Below, in pieces: positions 26,395 to 35,553 of a DNA stretch of 42,534 nt. The first letter of the stretch is position 1; each line of letters begins with the position of its first letter. This stretch comes from BM506 sp031581485 (GTDB lineage Bacteria; Desulfobacterota; Desulfobulbia; Desulfobulbales; SURF-16). Position numbers and translations under genes: made by a program. The notes beneath the pieces are model-generated. The model did no database searches, was not told where the DNA came from, and worked only from the letters and a program-made list of their open reading frames with translations. Where the stretch lies: NCBI GenBank assembly GCA_031581485.1, contig JAVLBA010000016.1, positions 1-42,534 on the forward strand. The letters run 5' to 3'.

Positions 26395-26813
26395 TTAAAG
26401 ACCCACTTCTTTTTTATTTTCCGTTTTTCCGGAAAAGCGAACGATTACCCTTGTAAGGGTGAAATGGCTGTGCGGAGGTAAAAAAGGTTGATTTTACAGC
26501 ATGAGATTTTGCATATCTATAGCAGGCAATTTTTTTTAGAAAGACAGGATAAGTGGAAGGATAAAGAAACTTGGAATATCTCTTTTTTGGCAGGGGAGGA
26601 GTTTGTGGTCTTTTTGCATATAGTTATCTGATATGCTGCAACTTACTATTTGGTCAGAATCGTTTTCTTGTTGTTTCCCTTGTGCCCCCTCCTCCTCTCT
26701 TTTTCCAGGGAGAGGGAGATGTTTTTCGCTTTGGTCGTGCATCGGCGCGGCAATATCTGATCTGTCGGTTCTGAAAGGTGGCGCCATCTTGGCCGGCCAG
26801 GATGGCGGAAAAA
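26395..26813. other. Intergenic region between convergent PilZ and ParB-like genes
   Basis: About 420 bases with no supported gene. It is AT-rich, contains the perfect palindrome TTTTCCGGAAAA (26425-26436), and ends in the strong palindrome at 26782-26807. Short open frames here are Phe/Leu- or Pro-rich and look random. Confidence 0.55.
26782..26807. terminator. Strong palindrome at the end of the ParB-like gene, possible terminator
   Basis: CGCCATC-T-TGGCC / GGCCA-G-GATGGCG forms a 13-position palindrome with one mismatch and no loop beyond the centre. On the minus strand it is followed by CACCTTTC, so a U-tract is poor. A protein-binding site is an alternative. Confidence 0.45.
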
Positions 26814-27752
26814 TCAGTCGTTGCCAGCCAGCTCCTTCAATAGCGGTAGTTTCCGGCGCAACGCTTCCTGGTTTTTGAAGGTGAGGGTCAGACTGATCTC
26901 ATCTTTTTCAAAAAAGGGGGAGTGGTGGAGCGTAGCCCCTGGTGGCAGATGACAAGATCTGCAGAATTGCGTGAATTCCTCCTCGGCCTGGGAGTAGCGG
27001 GGGAACTGTTTTTCCTGGAGCCAGCCCATGAAACGGGCTGTTTTCTGGGGGAGATTGAGATCAGTGCGGTTGAGAATTGCCTGACACTCCTCACCGGACA
27101 GGAAGGTGGCAATATTCGTCTTGCTGCGTCCGGCAATCTCTCGGCTGATCAGGGTGATCTTCTTTTGGTTGGCCACCGAAAGTTTCAGGTTCACCATGAT
27201 TTCAAAGAGGGACATGCGGTCGAAAAAGGAGAGTTTTTCCAGCTGCCAGCCAACCTTGGGGTCGAGAGTGCCTGCGTGGAGCGCCTCCATGATGACCTCT
27301 TCAAGATTGTTGAGGCGCAGGAGTTTCTCGGCCTGCGAGGGGTGGGCCTCCAGGCCGAGAAGGGGCAGAAAGCGCTGGGCAGCTTTCTCAAGCTCAATCC
27401 AGGCCCTTATCTTCTTGAAAAAAATAGCCTGTTCAATAATGGTGGGCGGCGTAAAGGTGATTTTTTCCTCAAGAAGCAGGGTGAAGTTCTCCAGGGGCGA
27501 GGATGTGGCCGGCTGTACCCGGCAATCGCAGGAGGTGAAGTGGAGCCTGCGGGCGGCCAGCAGCCTGTTGCGGCCGGCAAGGATACGGTACCTGCCGCGC
27601 CCTGCTTGATCCACAAGGGGAGGGTGAAGAATGCCCACTCTTTTCAGGGACGCCACCAGGTTTGGTGTTGGTTCTTGGCGGCAGACCGGTTGCAGGAGGT
27701 AGGTTTCGTCCTGGAAATCTATTTCTGATAAGGCTAGACTTTGTAACTGCAT
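26814..27752 (-). CDS. ParB N-terminal-domain protein, solitary
   Basis: 312 residues. Residues about 8-90 resemble the ParB/Srx-like N-terminal domain: LVASLKRVGILHPPLVDQ followed by GRYRILAGRNRLLAAR, the box that binds CTP in true ParB. The middle is helical and may be an HTH of the KorB/ParB kind (QAEKLLRLNNLEEVIMEAL). The C-terminal third is unfamiliar. No parA, rnpA, gidA or dnaA lies near, so this is unlikely to be the chromosomal partition protein; a Noc-like or regulatory role is possible. It is transcribed away from cca, with 140 bases between the two starts. Confidence 0.65.
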   Translation of the reverse strand: MQLQSLALSEIDFQDETYLLQPVCRQEPTPNLVASLKRVGILHPPLVDQAGRGRYRILAGRNRLLAARRLHFTSCDCRVQPATSSPLENFTLLLEEKITFTPPTIIEQAIFFKKIRAWIELEKAAQRFLPLLGLEAHPSQAEKLLRLNNLEEVIMEALHAGTLDPKVGWQLEKLSFFDRMSLFEIMVNLKLSVANQKKITLISREIAGRSKTNIATFLSGEECQAILNRTDLNLPQKTARFMGWLQEKQFPRYSQAEEEFTQFCRSCHLPPGATLHHSPFFEKDEISLTLTFKNQEALRRKLPLLKELAGND

Positions 27753-27892
27753 GCTTTCTCCTTTGGTTTATAGCCATAAATACCTTGAACAGGCTGGGGC
27801 GGCAAGGTGAAAACAGCACCACTCTGCTGGACAATCCACCTCTTGCTGGGGCAAGATGGAACTATATTTTTTATTTTTCAAGGCGTTGAGCT

Positions 27893-29302
27893 ATGCAGGA
27901 GATACTGGGAAAAATTGCCGATCAGGCCCGGCTTAGGGGCCGTCAGGTCTATGTGGTGGGCGGTGCGGTCCGCGATTTCCTTTTGGGGCGCTTGTCCCCT
28001 GATCTTGATCTGGCTATTGACCGCGATGCCCTCCTCTTCGGCCAGCATCTGGCCACCATCCTGCCGGCCAGATTTATTATTCTTGATGAAGGGGAAGAGG
28101 TTGGACGTCTTATCTGGCAGGGACATCTTGTCGATATCGCCGTTTTTAAGGAGAGGTCGGAAACCATTGCCGAGGATCTGGCCAGAAGGGATTTTACCGT
28201 CAATGCCATGGCCATTCCCCTGGCGGACTGGCTCGCCCCTGATCCCTCTGGTGCCATCATTGATCCCTGTGGCGGCCAGGCCGATCTGCACGGTCACCTG
28301 CTCAGGCTTGTCTATAATAATGCTTTGCAGGATGACCCCTTACGTATTCTTCGTGGTTTTCGATTGCAGGCCCATACCGGTTTCAGGCTGGATCATGGTT
28401 TCCTTGCCCTGGCCCAAAAGCAGAAAAAACTTCTTGCCCGGCCGGCACCGGAACGGATCAGTGCGGAGCTGCATCTTATTTTCGAGAGTTCCAGGGCCGG
28501 CGTCATAGTCCAGGCCATGGCTGAGGCGGGTATTCTGGCCCAGATTTGTCCGGAAATCATGAGCGGTTTCAGGGTGGAGCAGCCAGCCAGTCATCATCTT
28601 GATGTCTTTGAGCATAACATGGCAGCCCTGCGGGCCATGGATGATATTATCAGGCAGCCTGAAAAATATTTTCCAGAATCAGCCCCGGTTATGACGGCCT
28701 ATCTCAAGACCGGCCGGCATCAGCGCTGGCTGCGCTGGGCCGCCCTGTTTCATGATCTCGGCAAGCCCCATACCCTGGCTATGAAAGAGGGGAGAATCAC
28801 CTTTTATCAGCATGATCAGGTCGGGGCCCAGCTTTTTATTACTATGGCCAAGCGGCTGAAGTTTGCCAATATCGATATCAACAAGGTCGCTCTGCTTATT
28901 TCCCAGCACATGCGGCCTTTTCATCTCTGCAATATCATGCGCCAAGGCCCCCTGTCAGCCAAGGCCTGTTTGCGGCTGGTAAAAAATATTGGCGATGACC
29001 TGCCGGGCCTTTTCTTGCTCGCTATGGCCGATAGCCTGGCCGGGCAGGGTGAGGCAAAGCCCCCGGAGATGGAGAGGGAGCTTGCCCTCTTATTTGGCCA
29101 AGTCCTGCGGCAAAGGGAGGAGCATATTGCCCCGGTGCTGGCAGGACCCCCTCTGCTCACCGGACATGATCTCATTAAGGCCGGTTTTGTTCCTGGCCCT
29201 TTCTTTAAAAAGATTCTTGATGATCTGCAGCAGGCCCAGGTCACAGGGGAGGTGGTGGATCGAGATGGCGCCCGGCAGTGGCTGGCCCGCCAGAAGATCT
29301 AG
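27893..29302 (+). CDS. cca: tRNA nucleotidyltransferase (CCA-adding family) with HD domain
   Basis: 469 residues. The class II nucleotidyltransferase head shows GGAVRDFLLG and the catalytic DLDLAID (two Asp), then RRDFTVNAMA and DDPLRILRGFRLQ. A helical RNA-binding region follows, then an HD phosphohydrolase motif (ALFHDLGKPH) near residue 290. It repairs or adds the 3-prime CCA of tRNAs. In some bacteria this family is split into CC-adding, A-adding and poly(A) polymerase forms; sequence alone does not settle which this is. The three tRNAs in this window already encode CCA, so repair is the likelier task for them. Transcription is divergent from the ParB-like gene. Confidence 0.88.
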   Translation: MQEILGKIADQARLRGRQVYVVGGAVRDFLLGRLSPDLDLAIDRDALLFGQHLATILPARFIILDEGEEVGRLIWQGHLVDIAVFKERSETIAEDLARRDFTVNAMAIPLADWLAPDPSGAIIDPCGGQADLHGHLLRLVYNNALQDDPLRILRGFRLQAHTGFRLDHGFLALAQKQKKLLARPAPERISAELHLIFESSRAGVIVQAMAEAGILAQICPEIMSGFRVEQPASHHLDVFEHNMAALRAMDDIIRQPEKYFPESAPVMTAYLKTGRHQRWLRWAALFHDLGKPHTLAMKEGRITFYQHDQVGAQLFITMAKRLKFANIDINKVALLISQHMRPFHLCNIMRQGPLSAKACLRLVKNIGDDLPGLFLLAMADSLAGQGEAKPPEMERELALLFGQVLRQREEHIAPVLAGPPLLTGHDLIKAGFVPGPFFKKILDDLQQAQVTGEVVDRDGARQWLARQKI

Positions 29303-29421
29303 CCATTTCTTTTTTAGAGTTTGACCTGGTTTTTCTCCTCCAGGTAGGCTGATGCTGTGATGTTTTACTGAAATTTCAAGGGCTGCCGCTGGTGGGCGCC
29401 CCTTTTATTCGAGGATGGTTT

Positions 29422-31902
29422 ATGGCGGGTACGGAAAAGGAAAAAAAAGAAAAACTCTATAATGACATTTTCGGTGCGGCAACTGCTGAAAATATTAAAA
29501 AATGTCTGCAGCACCACCTGTTGAGCTTTCAGGGTCGAGATCCGGAACGGGCCGGGGCCCGGGACACCTATAAGGCCCTGGCCTATACCCTGCGCGATAT
29601 CCTGGTGGAGAAGTGGGTAAAGACCCAGAAGGAGTATTATGACAGGCGTCAGAAACGGGTGTATTATCTTTCCCTGGAGTTTCTGATCGGCCGCTCCCTG
29701 GGCAACAGCCTGATCAACCTTGGGCTTCTTGACGAGGCGAGCAAGGCTTTGCATGAGCTTGGTTACGGCCTTGAAGAGTTGCGTGAACTTGAAGAGGATG
29801 CGGCCTTGGGTAATGGCGGCCTGGGGCGTCTGGCCGCCTGTTTCCTCGATTCCATCGCCACCCTGAAGATTCCGGCTTACGGCTATGGCATCCGTTATGA
29901 GTATGGGCTTTTCTTCCAGAAGTTACTCAATGGCTTTCAGATGGAGAGCCCGGATAACTGGGTTCGATATGGCACCCCCTGGGAATTTCAGCGGAGCCAG
30001 CATCTTTATCCCGTCTGTTTTAATGGCAAGGTGCACAGCTATGTGGACAGCGAGGGCCGTTATCGTTCCAGATGGGTGGACACCGAAGATGTCATGGCCA
30101 TGGCCTGCGATATGCTGGTCCCTGGTTTCAATAATGATAATGTCATTAATATGCGTCTCTGGACTGCAAAGTCATCCAGGGAGTTTGATCTGGGATTTTT
30201 TAACCAGGGCAAATACATCAGCGCTGTGCAGAGCAAGGTCGCCTCGGAAACAATCTCCAAGGTCCTTTATCCCTCTGATATTATGGTAGAGGGGCAGGAG
30301 CTCCGTTTTAAGCAGCAATATTTTTTTGTGGCCGCAACCTTTCAGGATATTTTCAGGCGCTTTAAAAAGAAGTACAGCTCTTTTGCCTTATTCCCCGATG
30401 CGGTGGCAGTGCAGCTCAATGATACCCATCCCGCCATTGCCATCCCTGAACTCATGCGGCTGCTTCTTGATAAGGAAGGTCTGGGCTGGGAAGAGGCCTG
30501 GGATATCACGGTTCGGACCTTTGCCTATACCAACCATACCTTGATGCCGGAGGCCTTGGAGACCTGGTCTGTTGCCTTGATGGGCAAGGTGCTGCCGCGG
30601 CATATGGAGATTATTTATGAAATAAACAAACGGTTTCTCATCACCGTGGCTGAAAAATTTCCCTCTGATGGTGAAAAAATCAGGCAGCTTTCCCTCATCA
30701 GTGAGGAGAACGAAAAAAGGGTACGGATGGCGCATCTGGCCATTGTCGGCAGTCACTCGGTAAACGGCGTTGCCGAACTGCATACCCATCTCCTGAAGAC
30801 CCGTATTTTTCCAAGTTTTCATGCCCTTTATCCGGGCAAATTTAACAACAAGACAAACGGTATTACCCCCAGGCGCTGGCTTCTTAAATGCAACGCAAAT
30901 CTGGCCACTCTGATTACCGAGGCCATTGGCCCGGCCTGGATAACCGATCTGGACAGGCTCAGGGAGTTGGAGGCGTTTGTCGATGATGCCGCGTTTCTGG
31001 AAAGCTGGCAACAGGTTAAGCTGGGCAACAAGAAACGGTACCTGCAGAAAGTTGATGATTATTGCGGGGCAAAAGTTGATCCCAACTCCCTCTTTGATGT
31101 CCAGGTGAAGAGGATCCATGAGTATAAGAGACAACTTCTGAACTGTCTTCATGTTATCTCCCTCTATCTGCGCATTCTTGATGACAGGGAGAGTGTGAAA
31201 ACGCCTATCACCAAGATTTTTTCCGGCAAGGCGGCCCCTTCTTACATCCAGGCTAAGCTCATTATCAAGCTGATATGTTCCGTGGCTGAGGTGGTGAATA
31301 ATGATCCCCGGGTCGGGGATAAACTCAAGGTTTCCTTTATCCCCAATTATAATGTCTCCAAGGCCGAGGTGATTATTCCGGCGGCGGATCTTTCCGAGCA
31401 GATCTCCACTGCCGGTACTGAGGCCTCCGGCACCGGCAATATGAAGTTCGCCTTAAACGGGGCCTTGACTGTCGGCACCCTTGATGGGGCCAATATAGAG
31501 ATCCTTGAAGAAGTCGGTCGGGAAAATATCTACATTTTTGGTCTCACCGCTGAAGAGGCGGAGTTTGAGAAAAAACAGATGAGCCGGACGCCGGCTAGGA
31601 TCTGTATGGAGAATGATCATATCGGTCATATCATCAGTACCATCTCCAGTGGTGTTTTCAGTGATGGCGACAGGGATTTCTTTAAGGATATCAGCAATAG
31701 CTTGCTGAGTGAGCATGATCCCTATCTGCTGGTGGCTGATCTGGAACAATATCTTGACTGCCAGGCCGTTATTGAACAGGATTTCTGCAACAAAGACCTT
31801 TGGACCCGGAAATCAATTTATAATGTGGCCCGAATGGGTAAATTTTCCAGTGATCGCTCCATAACAGAGTATGCCCGCGATATTTGGGGCCTGGATGTGT
31901 GA
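29422..31902 (+). CDS. glgP: Glycogen/starch/alpha-glucan phosphorylase
   Basis: 826 residues from the ATG at 29422, which has GAGGATGG upstream; a GTG ten codons earlier is less likely. It is a full-length GT35 enzyme: EDAALGNGGLGRLAACFLDS near the N-terminus, the NDTHPAIAIPEL segment, and the pyridoxal-phosphate Lys near residue 675 in EASGTGNMKFALNGALTVG. It releases glucose-1-phosphate from glycogen using inorganic phosphate. Other glycogen genes are not in the window. A bidirectional hairpin terminator follows eight bases after the stop. Confidence 0.97.
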   Translation: MAGTEKEKKEKLYNDIFGAATAENIKKCLQHHLLSFQGRDPERAGARDTYKALAYTLRDILVEKWVKTQKEYYDRRQKRVYYLSLEFLIGRSLGNSLINLGLLDEASKALHELGYGLEELRELEEDAALGNGGLGRLAACFLDSIATLKIPAYGYGIRYEYGLFFQKLLNGFQMESPDNWVRYGTPWEFQRSQHLYPVCFNGKVHSYVDSEGRYRSRWVDTEDVMAMACDMLVPGFNNDNVINMRLWTAKSSREFDLGFFNQGKYISAVQSKVASETISKVLYPSDIMVEGQELRFKQQYFFVAATFQDIFRRFKKKYSSFALFPDAVAVQLNDTHPAIAIPELMRLLLDKEGLGWEEAWDITVRTFAYTNHTLMPEALETWSVALMGKVLPRHMEIIYEINKRFLITVAEKFPSDGEKIRQLSLISEENEKRVRMAHLAIVGSHSVNGVAELHTHLLKTRIFPSFHALYPGKFNNKTNGITPRRWLLKCNANLATLITEAIGPAWITDLDRLRELEAFVDDAAFLESWQQVKLGNKKRYLQKVDDYCGAKVDPNSLFDVQVKRIHEYKRQLLNCLHVISLYLRILDDRESVKTPITKIFSGKAAPSYIQAKLIIKLICSVAEVVNNDPRVGDKLKVSFIPNYNVSKAEVIIPAADLSEQISTAGTEASGTGNMKFALNGALTVGTLDGANIEILEEVGRENIYIFGLTAEEAEFEKKQMSRTPARICMENDHIGHIISTISSGVFSDGDRDFFKDISNSLLSEHDPYLLVADLEQYLDCQAVIEQDFCNKDLWTRKSIYNVARMGKFSSDRSITEYARDIWGLDV

Positions 31903-31909
31903 AAAGACC

Positions 31910-31947
31910 CCCTGCGCAGATGATCTGCACCACTCATCTGCGCAGGG
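31910..31947. terminator. Bidirectional terminator between glgP and the ComEA-like gene
   Basis: A perfect 14-bp stem (CCCTGCGCAGATGA / TCATCTGCGCAGGG) with a 10-base loop lies between the two convergent stops. On the minus strand it is followed by GGTCTTTTC; on the plus strand the T-run is weak. Confidence 0.8.
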
Positions 31948-31954
31948 AACTGCC

Positions 31955-32206
31955 TTATTGGACCTCTACTTGATCGTGAATTTTGACCAGGATTTTTTCA
32001 CCGATCCCCTTTACCTTGGTCAGGTCATCTGCGGACGCAAAATTCCCATGGGTAGTCCTGTAGTCGATAATGGCAGATGCCTTTGCCGGGCCGATCCCTG
32101 GTAGCCCTTCCAGGCTATTCTGGTCAGCTGTGTTAATGTTGACGCCGGCGATTGCAATTTGGGCCCAGAACAGAAAAAGGGCGCATAGGGTCATAAGTTT
32201 CTTCAT
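31955..32206 (-). CDS. Secreted ComEA-like helix-hairpin-helix protein
   Basis: 83 residues. A cleavable signal peptide (about 1-20, ending AIAG) is followed by a tandem helix-hairpin-helix domain: VNINTADQNSLEGLPGIGPA and LTKVKGIGEKI. ComEA-family proteins bind double-stranded DNA outside the inner membrane during uptake. Short forms with only signal plus HhH are widespread in Proteobacteria, and their role is less certain. AAGGAG lies five bases before the ATG. No other competence gene is near. It converges with glgP over a shared terminator. Confidence 0.88.
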   Translation of the reverse strand: MKKLMTLCALFLFWAQIAIAGVNINTADQNSLEGLPGIGPAKASAIIDYRTTHGNFASADDLTKVKGIGEKILVKIHDQVEVQ

Positions 32207-32644
32207 TGAGACTCCTTGGTTTGTTTAAACTAAAAAAATGGTGAGGTCGGCAGGGGTGCAGGGTAACCTGCCGGGGAGATAAGCAATTTTTTGCTTTTAC
32301 CCTCCTGTGAAACTTTAATACAATGGCACAGGTTTTCCTGGCTGGTCAAGGTTTTTTTTTACGGGTTGGTCAAGTTTAAAGTTAGGTTCTCGCTATTTTT
32401 ATAAGTTAGGGGTTTGCCAGCAGGGCTGGTCATTATTGGTAGGGCAAGGAGAGACCAGACGGCATCTTCCTGTCATGTGCCAGGTGCGATATTTGTTTCT
32501 CTCTGTGGCCCTTAATTACTTGTTTGCATTTTATTTGAAAGTTGCTAGTCTAATTTCAGTAGCAGTTTCCCGGGGTTTCATATGGGGAACTTTTTTCAGG
32601 CAGAATCAGAAAATGACTATTGATGCGTCGAAGTCGAGGGAATT
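32207..32644. other. Intergenic region holding the ComEA-like promoter and the csp leader
   Basis: About 440 bases between divergent genes with no supported coding frame. The csp-proximal part can form GTTTCCC/GGGGAAC near 32566-32592. GTTTAAAC lies near the ComEA-like start. No sigma-54 or known riboswitch pattern was recognised. Confidence 0.5.
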
Positions 32645-32845
32645 ATGGCAGAAGGAACGGTTAAATGGTTTAATGAGTCAAAGGGAATTGGTTTTATTGA
32701 GCAGGAAAATGGCAAGGATGTTTTTGTCCATTTTTCCGCCATTCAGGGTGAAGGCTTTAAATCATTAAGTGAGGGAGATAAGGTACGTTTTGATATCGTT
32801 GATGGCCCTAAAGGGTTGTCTGCGGCCAACGTCCAGAAGCTGTAA
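32645..32845 (+). CDS. Cold-shock protein (CspA family)
   Basis: 66 residues, one cold-shock domain. The RNA-binding motifs are KWFNESKGIGFIEQ (RNP1 variant with Ile for Phe) and VFVHFSAI (RNP2). It binds single-stranded RNA/DNA and melts secondary structure. GAGGG precedes the ATG, and a strong terminator follows. It is paralogous to the csp at 36808-37008 but differs at several positions, including K-G-I-G-F here versus K-G-F-G-F there. Confidence 0.95.
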   Translation: MAEGTVKWFNESKGIGFIEQENGKDVFVHFSAIQGEGFKSLSEGDKVRFDIVDGPKGLSAANVQKL

Positions 32846-32864
32846 TTTTTTCTTTTAAAGATAA

Positions 32865-32900
32865 AAAAAAAGCCCATTCGTTTGAATGGGCTTTTTTTTT
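32865..32900 (+). terminator. Rho-independent terminator of the first csp gene
   Basis: The stem AGCCCATTC / GAATGGGCT with a short loop has an A-run before it and nine T after it, so it could work on both strands. Confidence 0.9.
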
Positions 32901-33091
32901 ATCTCCCCCAGCGGAGCGACCAAACCCGGACTGCTGGAAGAAGCAGACGTCGCCCTGTGCACGCTTGGCTGAGACCCCCGTCAAGTCCCCTGATGAACTA
33001 TGCTTTAATTGTCCCGTCTTATCCTGTTTGCTGTGGAAAGTACTTCCCGGTCAAGCAGGGATAGATATTGTGAAGGAAGATCTGGTGAGCC

Positions 33092-33979
33092 ATGGAGCAG
33101 CGAATCCATAAGAGTATGCTGGTGGTTTATGTCGGGGTGGCAGCAAATGCCTTGCTTGCCGTGCTCAAGGTGAGCATAGGTATTTTGGGCGCAAGTCCCG
33201 CCTTGCTTGCTGACGGTGTTAACTCCACTTCGGATGTGGCCTACGGTATAGTGGTTACGGTCTTTCTCAAACTTTCCGGCAAACCAGCCGACCATGAGCA
33301 TCCCTATGGCCATGATCAGCTGGAAAATATTGCCGCTGTTGTGGTAGGCGCCTTTGTTATAACCACGGCCATTGCAATTTTTTGGAACACCGTCAATCAT
33401 GTCTATGCCTTGTTGACGGTGACCAGCGATTATGCCGGTGCCAGTATAGTGGCCTTCTGGGTTGCTATCTTTGCCATATTTCTCAAGATTGGCCTCACCG
33501 CCTGGACATCTTTTGTCGGTAAGCAGACACAGAATAAGGCCGTGATGGCCCTGGCCCATGATCATCTTAATGATATCTTCGCCTCCCTTGCTGCTGCTGC
33601 CGGCATCTTCTTTGGCCGGATGGGCTATCCTTGGGTTGATCCCCTGGCCGGGACCATCGTCTCCCTCATCATCCTCTACACCGGATTTTCCATCATCCGT
33701 TCCGCCACTGAGGACCTGATGGCCACCTTGCCCGGTAAGAAGCTGGCCAGACAGATCACGGAATTGCTCACTCCTCTGGAAGGTGTCAAGGAGGTTGAAG
33801 AGGTGCATGCCCATCGCTTTGGCCCTTATTTGGTGGTGAATATCACCATCGGCGTTGATGGTAAATTGACCGTCTCCCAGGGGGATGCTATTGCAACGCA
33901 GGTTGAGGCGATGCTGCTGAAAAATATCGAGTTCATGCGCAGGGTCTATGTCCATTACCATCCGGTAGGGTTAAGCTGA
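33092..33979 (+). CDS. Cation diffusion facilitator (CDF) metal exporter, possibly for manganese
   Basis: 295 residues with six membrane segments and the cytoplasmic C-terminal domain (about 210-295). Transport-site residues appear as N44-x3-D48 (ADGVNSTSD) and D157-x3-D161 (AHDHLND). The HPYGH motif lies at 70-74. In CDF proteins, His at the first position usually goes with zinc, while Asn-Asp/Asp-Asp sets are reported for manganese-type members, so Mn(II) or Fe(II) export is the better guess. It exchanges metal for protons at the inner membrane. GGTGA precedes the ATG. mntP, another manganese exporter, lies 3.7 kb away. Confidence 0.88.
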   Translation: MEQRIHKSMLVVYVGVAANALLAVLKVSIGILGASPALLADGVNSTSDVAYGIVVTVFLKLSGKPADHEHPYGHDQLENIAAVVVGAFVITTAIAIFWNTVNHVYALLTVTSDYAGASIVAFWVAIFAIFLKIGLTAWTSFVGKQTQNKAVMALAHDHLNDIFASLAAAAGIFFGRMGYPWVDPLAGTIVSLIILYTGFSIIRSATEDLMATLPGKKLARQITELLTPLEGVKEVEEVHAHRFGPYLVVNITIGVDGKLTVSQGDAIATQVEAMLLKNIEFMRRVYVHYHPVGLS

Positions 33980-34101
33980 ATGGGTCTGGGAATGTATGGC
34001 GATGTAATCAGGCGGCTATCATTTGTAAGCACGTGTCCGGATATTTCTGATGATCCAGGCGCGCCCATCACTGGTTGTTGAGGGGACAAAAGAGGGGATA
34101 G

Positions 34102-35523
34102 ATGCTGCTTATAATTACTAAGAGTATTCTTTTTCTCTTTTGGGTCAATCTGCTGCCGCCCCTTGCGCGCCTCTTGTTTGGCGAGCGTTTTGGTTGGCGC
34201 CTTGATGGCGGCCTTTGTTTTTTTGATAAAGAGCCCCTGCTGGGGAGTCATAAAACAATCCGCGGGGTTGTGGTCAGTGTCCTGGGGGCGGCGGCAATCG
34301 CACCTCTTGTGGGCCTGTCCTGGCATATTGCCGCTTTTGCCGGCCTTCTGGCCATGGCCGGGGATTTGCTGTCGAGTTTCATTAAGCGCCGATTGCATAA
34401 GCCTGCCGGCAGCGCCCTCTTCGGCCTGGATCAGCTTTTTGAAGGGCTTTTCCCCCTCTTGCTGTTACGAAACTATTTTTTCTTGACCTGGGGCCATTTT
34501 TTTCTGCTGCTCCTTCTCTTTATACCTCTGGCCTATGGGGGAAGTACTCTTTGGCAATATATCTCCTCTCGGCCCCATTATGACAATTATTGCCGTTTCG
34601 TACGCTCAACGGTTCGTTTTCGCCAATGGCGTTGCTCCCATGAGCCCCTGCCGCGCTGGCAGGCGTTTTTCAATCTGACCAATTTTCTTTCTCATCAAGT
34701 TGTTCTCTCCTCTTTTTTTAAATTAACCGGCCTCTACCCAAGAGGAGTGGCAAATGCCCTTGATATGGGAATTGAAGAGCAGACCTTCCACCTGCAAAAT
34801 CTGCCCATTGCCTTTGATGAGCTCAAGATACTTCTGTTGACAGATCTCCATCTGGATGGTCTGGAAGATTTGACTGCCAGGATCATCACCTGCTTACAGG
34901 AAACAGAGGTCGATCTCTGTCTCATTGGCGGCGATATCCGCATGAAAAACCATGGCTCCATTGCCCCCTCCATTCGTCATCTGCGCGTTCTGGTGCCTGA
35001 GATACGCGCCAGGCAGGGTGTTTACGGGGTGCTGGGTAACCACGATTGTCTTGAGATGGCACCCGATTTTGAAGAGGCCGGCATCACCATGCTTATTAAT
35101 GATGCCTGGCCAATCAACAAGGGAAAAGAGAGAATATGGCTTGTTGGCATTGATGATCCTCATTATTATAAGACCCATAATCTCCCTCAGGCCTTTCGGG
35201 ATATTCTGCCGGGAGAGGGAGTGATTTTCCTGGCCCATTCTCCTGAGGCATATAAAGAAGCGGCCCGCCATGGGGCAGCACTGTATCTCTGCGGCCATAC
35301 CCATGGCGGCCAGATTCGTCTGCCCGGCAGCGGCCCTCTTCTCACCAACAGCAGGGCTCCTCGTTTCACCGCCTCAGGTAGGTGGCAGTATGAGAGGATG
35401 GCAGGATATACGAGCCGAGGGGTGGGATGTTCCGGTATTCCCCTTCGTTTTAACTGCCCGGCTGAAATGACCCTGATTACCCTTCGCAGGGCTGGAAATG
35501 ATCTTTCCTCGTCCAGAGAATGA
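34102..35523 (+). CDS. Fusion: CarS-like CDP-lipid synthase domain + calcineurin-like metallophosphoesterase
   Basis: 473 residues. Residues about 1-150 have several membrane segments and the FDKEPLLGSHKTIRG motif of the CarS/CDP-archaeol synthase family, which makes CDP-activated diacyl- or dialkyl-glycerol from CTP. Residues about 240-460 are a metallophosphoesterase of the YkuE/YaeI/LpxG type with all metal ligands visible: D248/H250 (TDLHLD), D278 (GGDIR), N313/H314 (GNHD), H379 (AHSPE), and H399/H401 (GHTHGGQ). The ATG has AGGGG five bases upstream. The CDP-alcohol phosphatidyltransferase gene starts 30 bases downstream. The phosphoesterase half might remove phosphate from phosphatidylglycerophosphate or act like LpxH/LpxG on UDP-diacylglucosamine; this is inference. 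Confidence 0.8.
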   Translation: MLLIITKSILFLFWVNLLPPLARLLFGERFGWRLDGGLCFFDKEPLLGSHKTIRGVVVSVLGAAAIAPLVGLSWHIAAFAGLLAMAGDLLSSFIKRRLHKPAGSALFGLDQLFEGLFPLLLLRNYFFLTWGHFFLLLLLFIPLAYGGSTLWQYISSRPHYDNYCRFVRSTVRFRQWRCSHEPLPRWQAFFNLTNFLSHQVVLSSFFKLTGLYPRGVANALDMGIEEQTFHLQNLPIAFDELKILLLTDLHLDGLEDLTARIITCLQETEVDLCLIGGDIRMKNHGSIAPSIRHLRVLVPEIRARQGVYGVLGNHDCLEMAPDFEEAGITMLINDAWPINKGKERIWLVGIDDPHYYKTHNLPQAFRDILPGEGVIFLAHSPEAYKEAARHGAALYLCGHTHGGQIRLPGSGPLLTNSRAPRFTASGRWQYERMAGYTSRGVGCSGIPLRFNCPAEMTLITLRRAGNDLSSSRE

Positions 35524-35553
35524 TATGGAATTCAAGATGACAGGGGGTGGTTG

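Noticed and set aside
26571..26878. Short plus-strand open frames between the PilZ and ParB-like genes
   Set aside because: Low-complexity products, no ribosome site and partial overlap with the ParB-like gene end.
32320..32340. Sigma-54 promoter-like TGGCAC near the ComEA-like gene
   Set aside because: The -12 element lacks GC at the required spacing.
32436..32768. 110-codon plus-strand frame overlapping the first csp gene
   Set aside because: Different frame from a clear cold-shock protein, no ribosome site, no family features.
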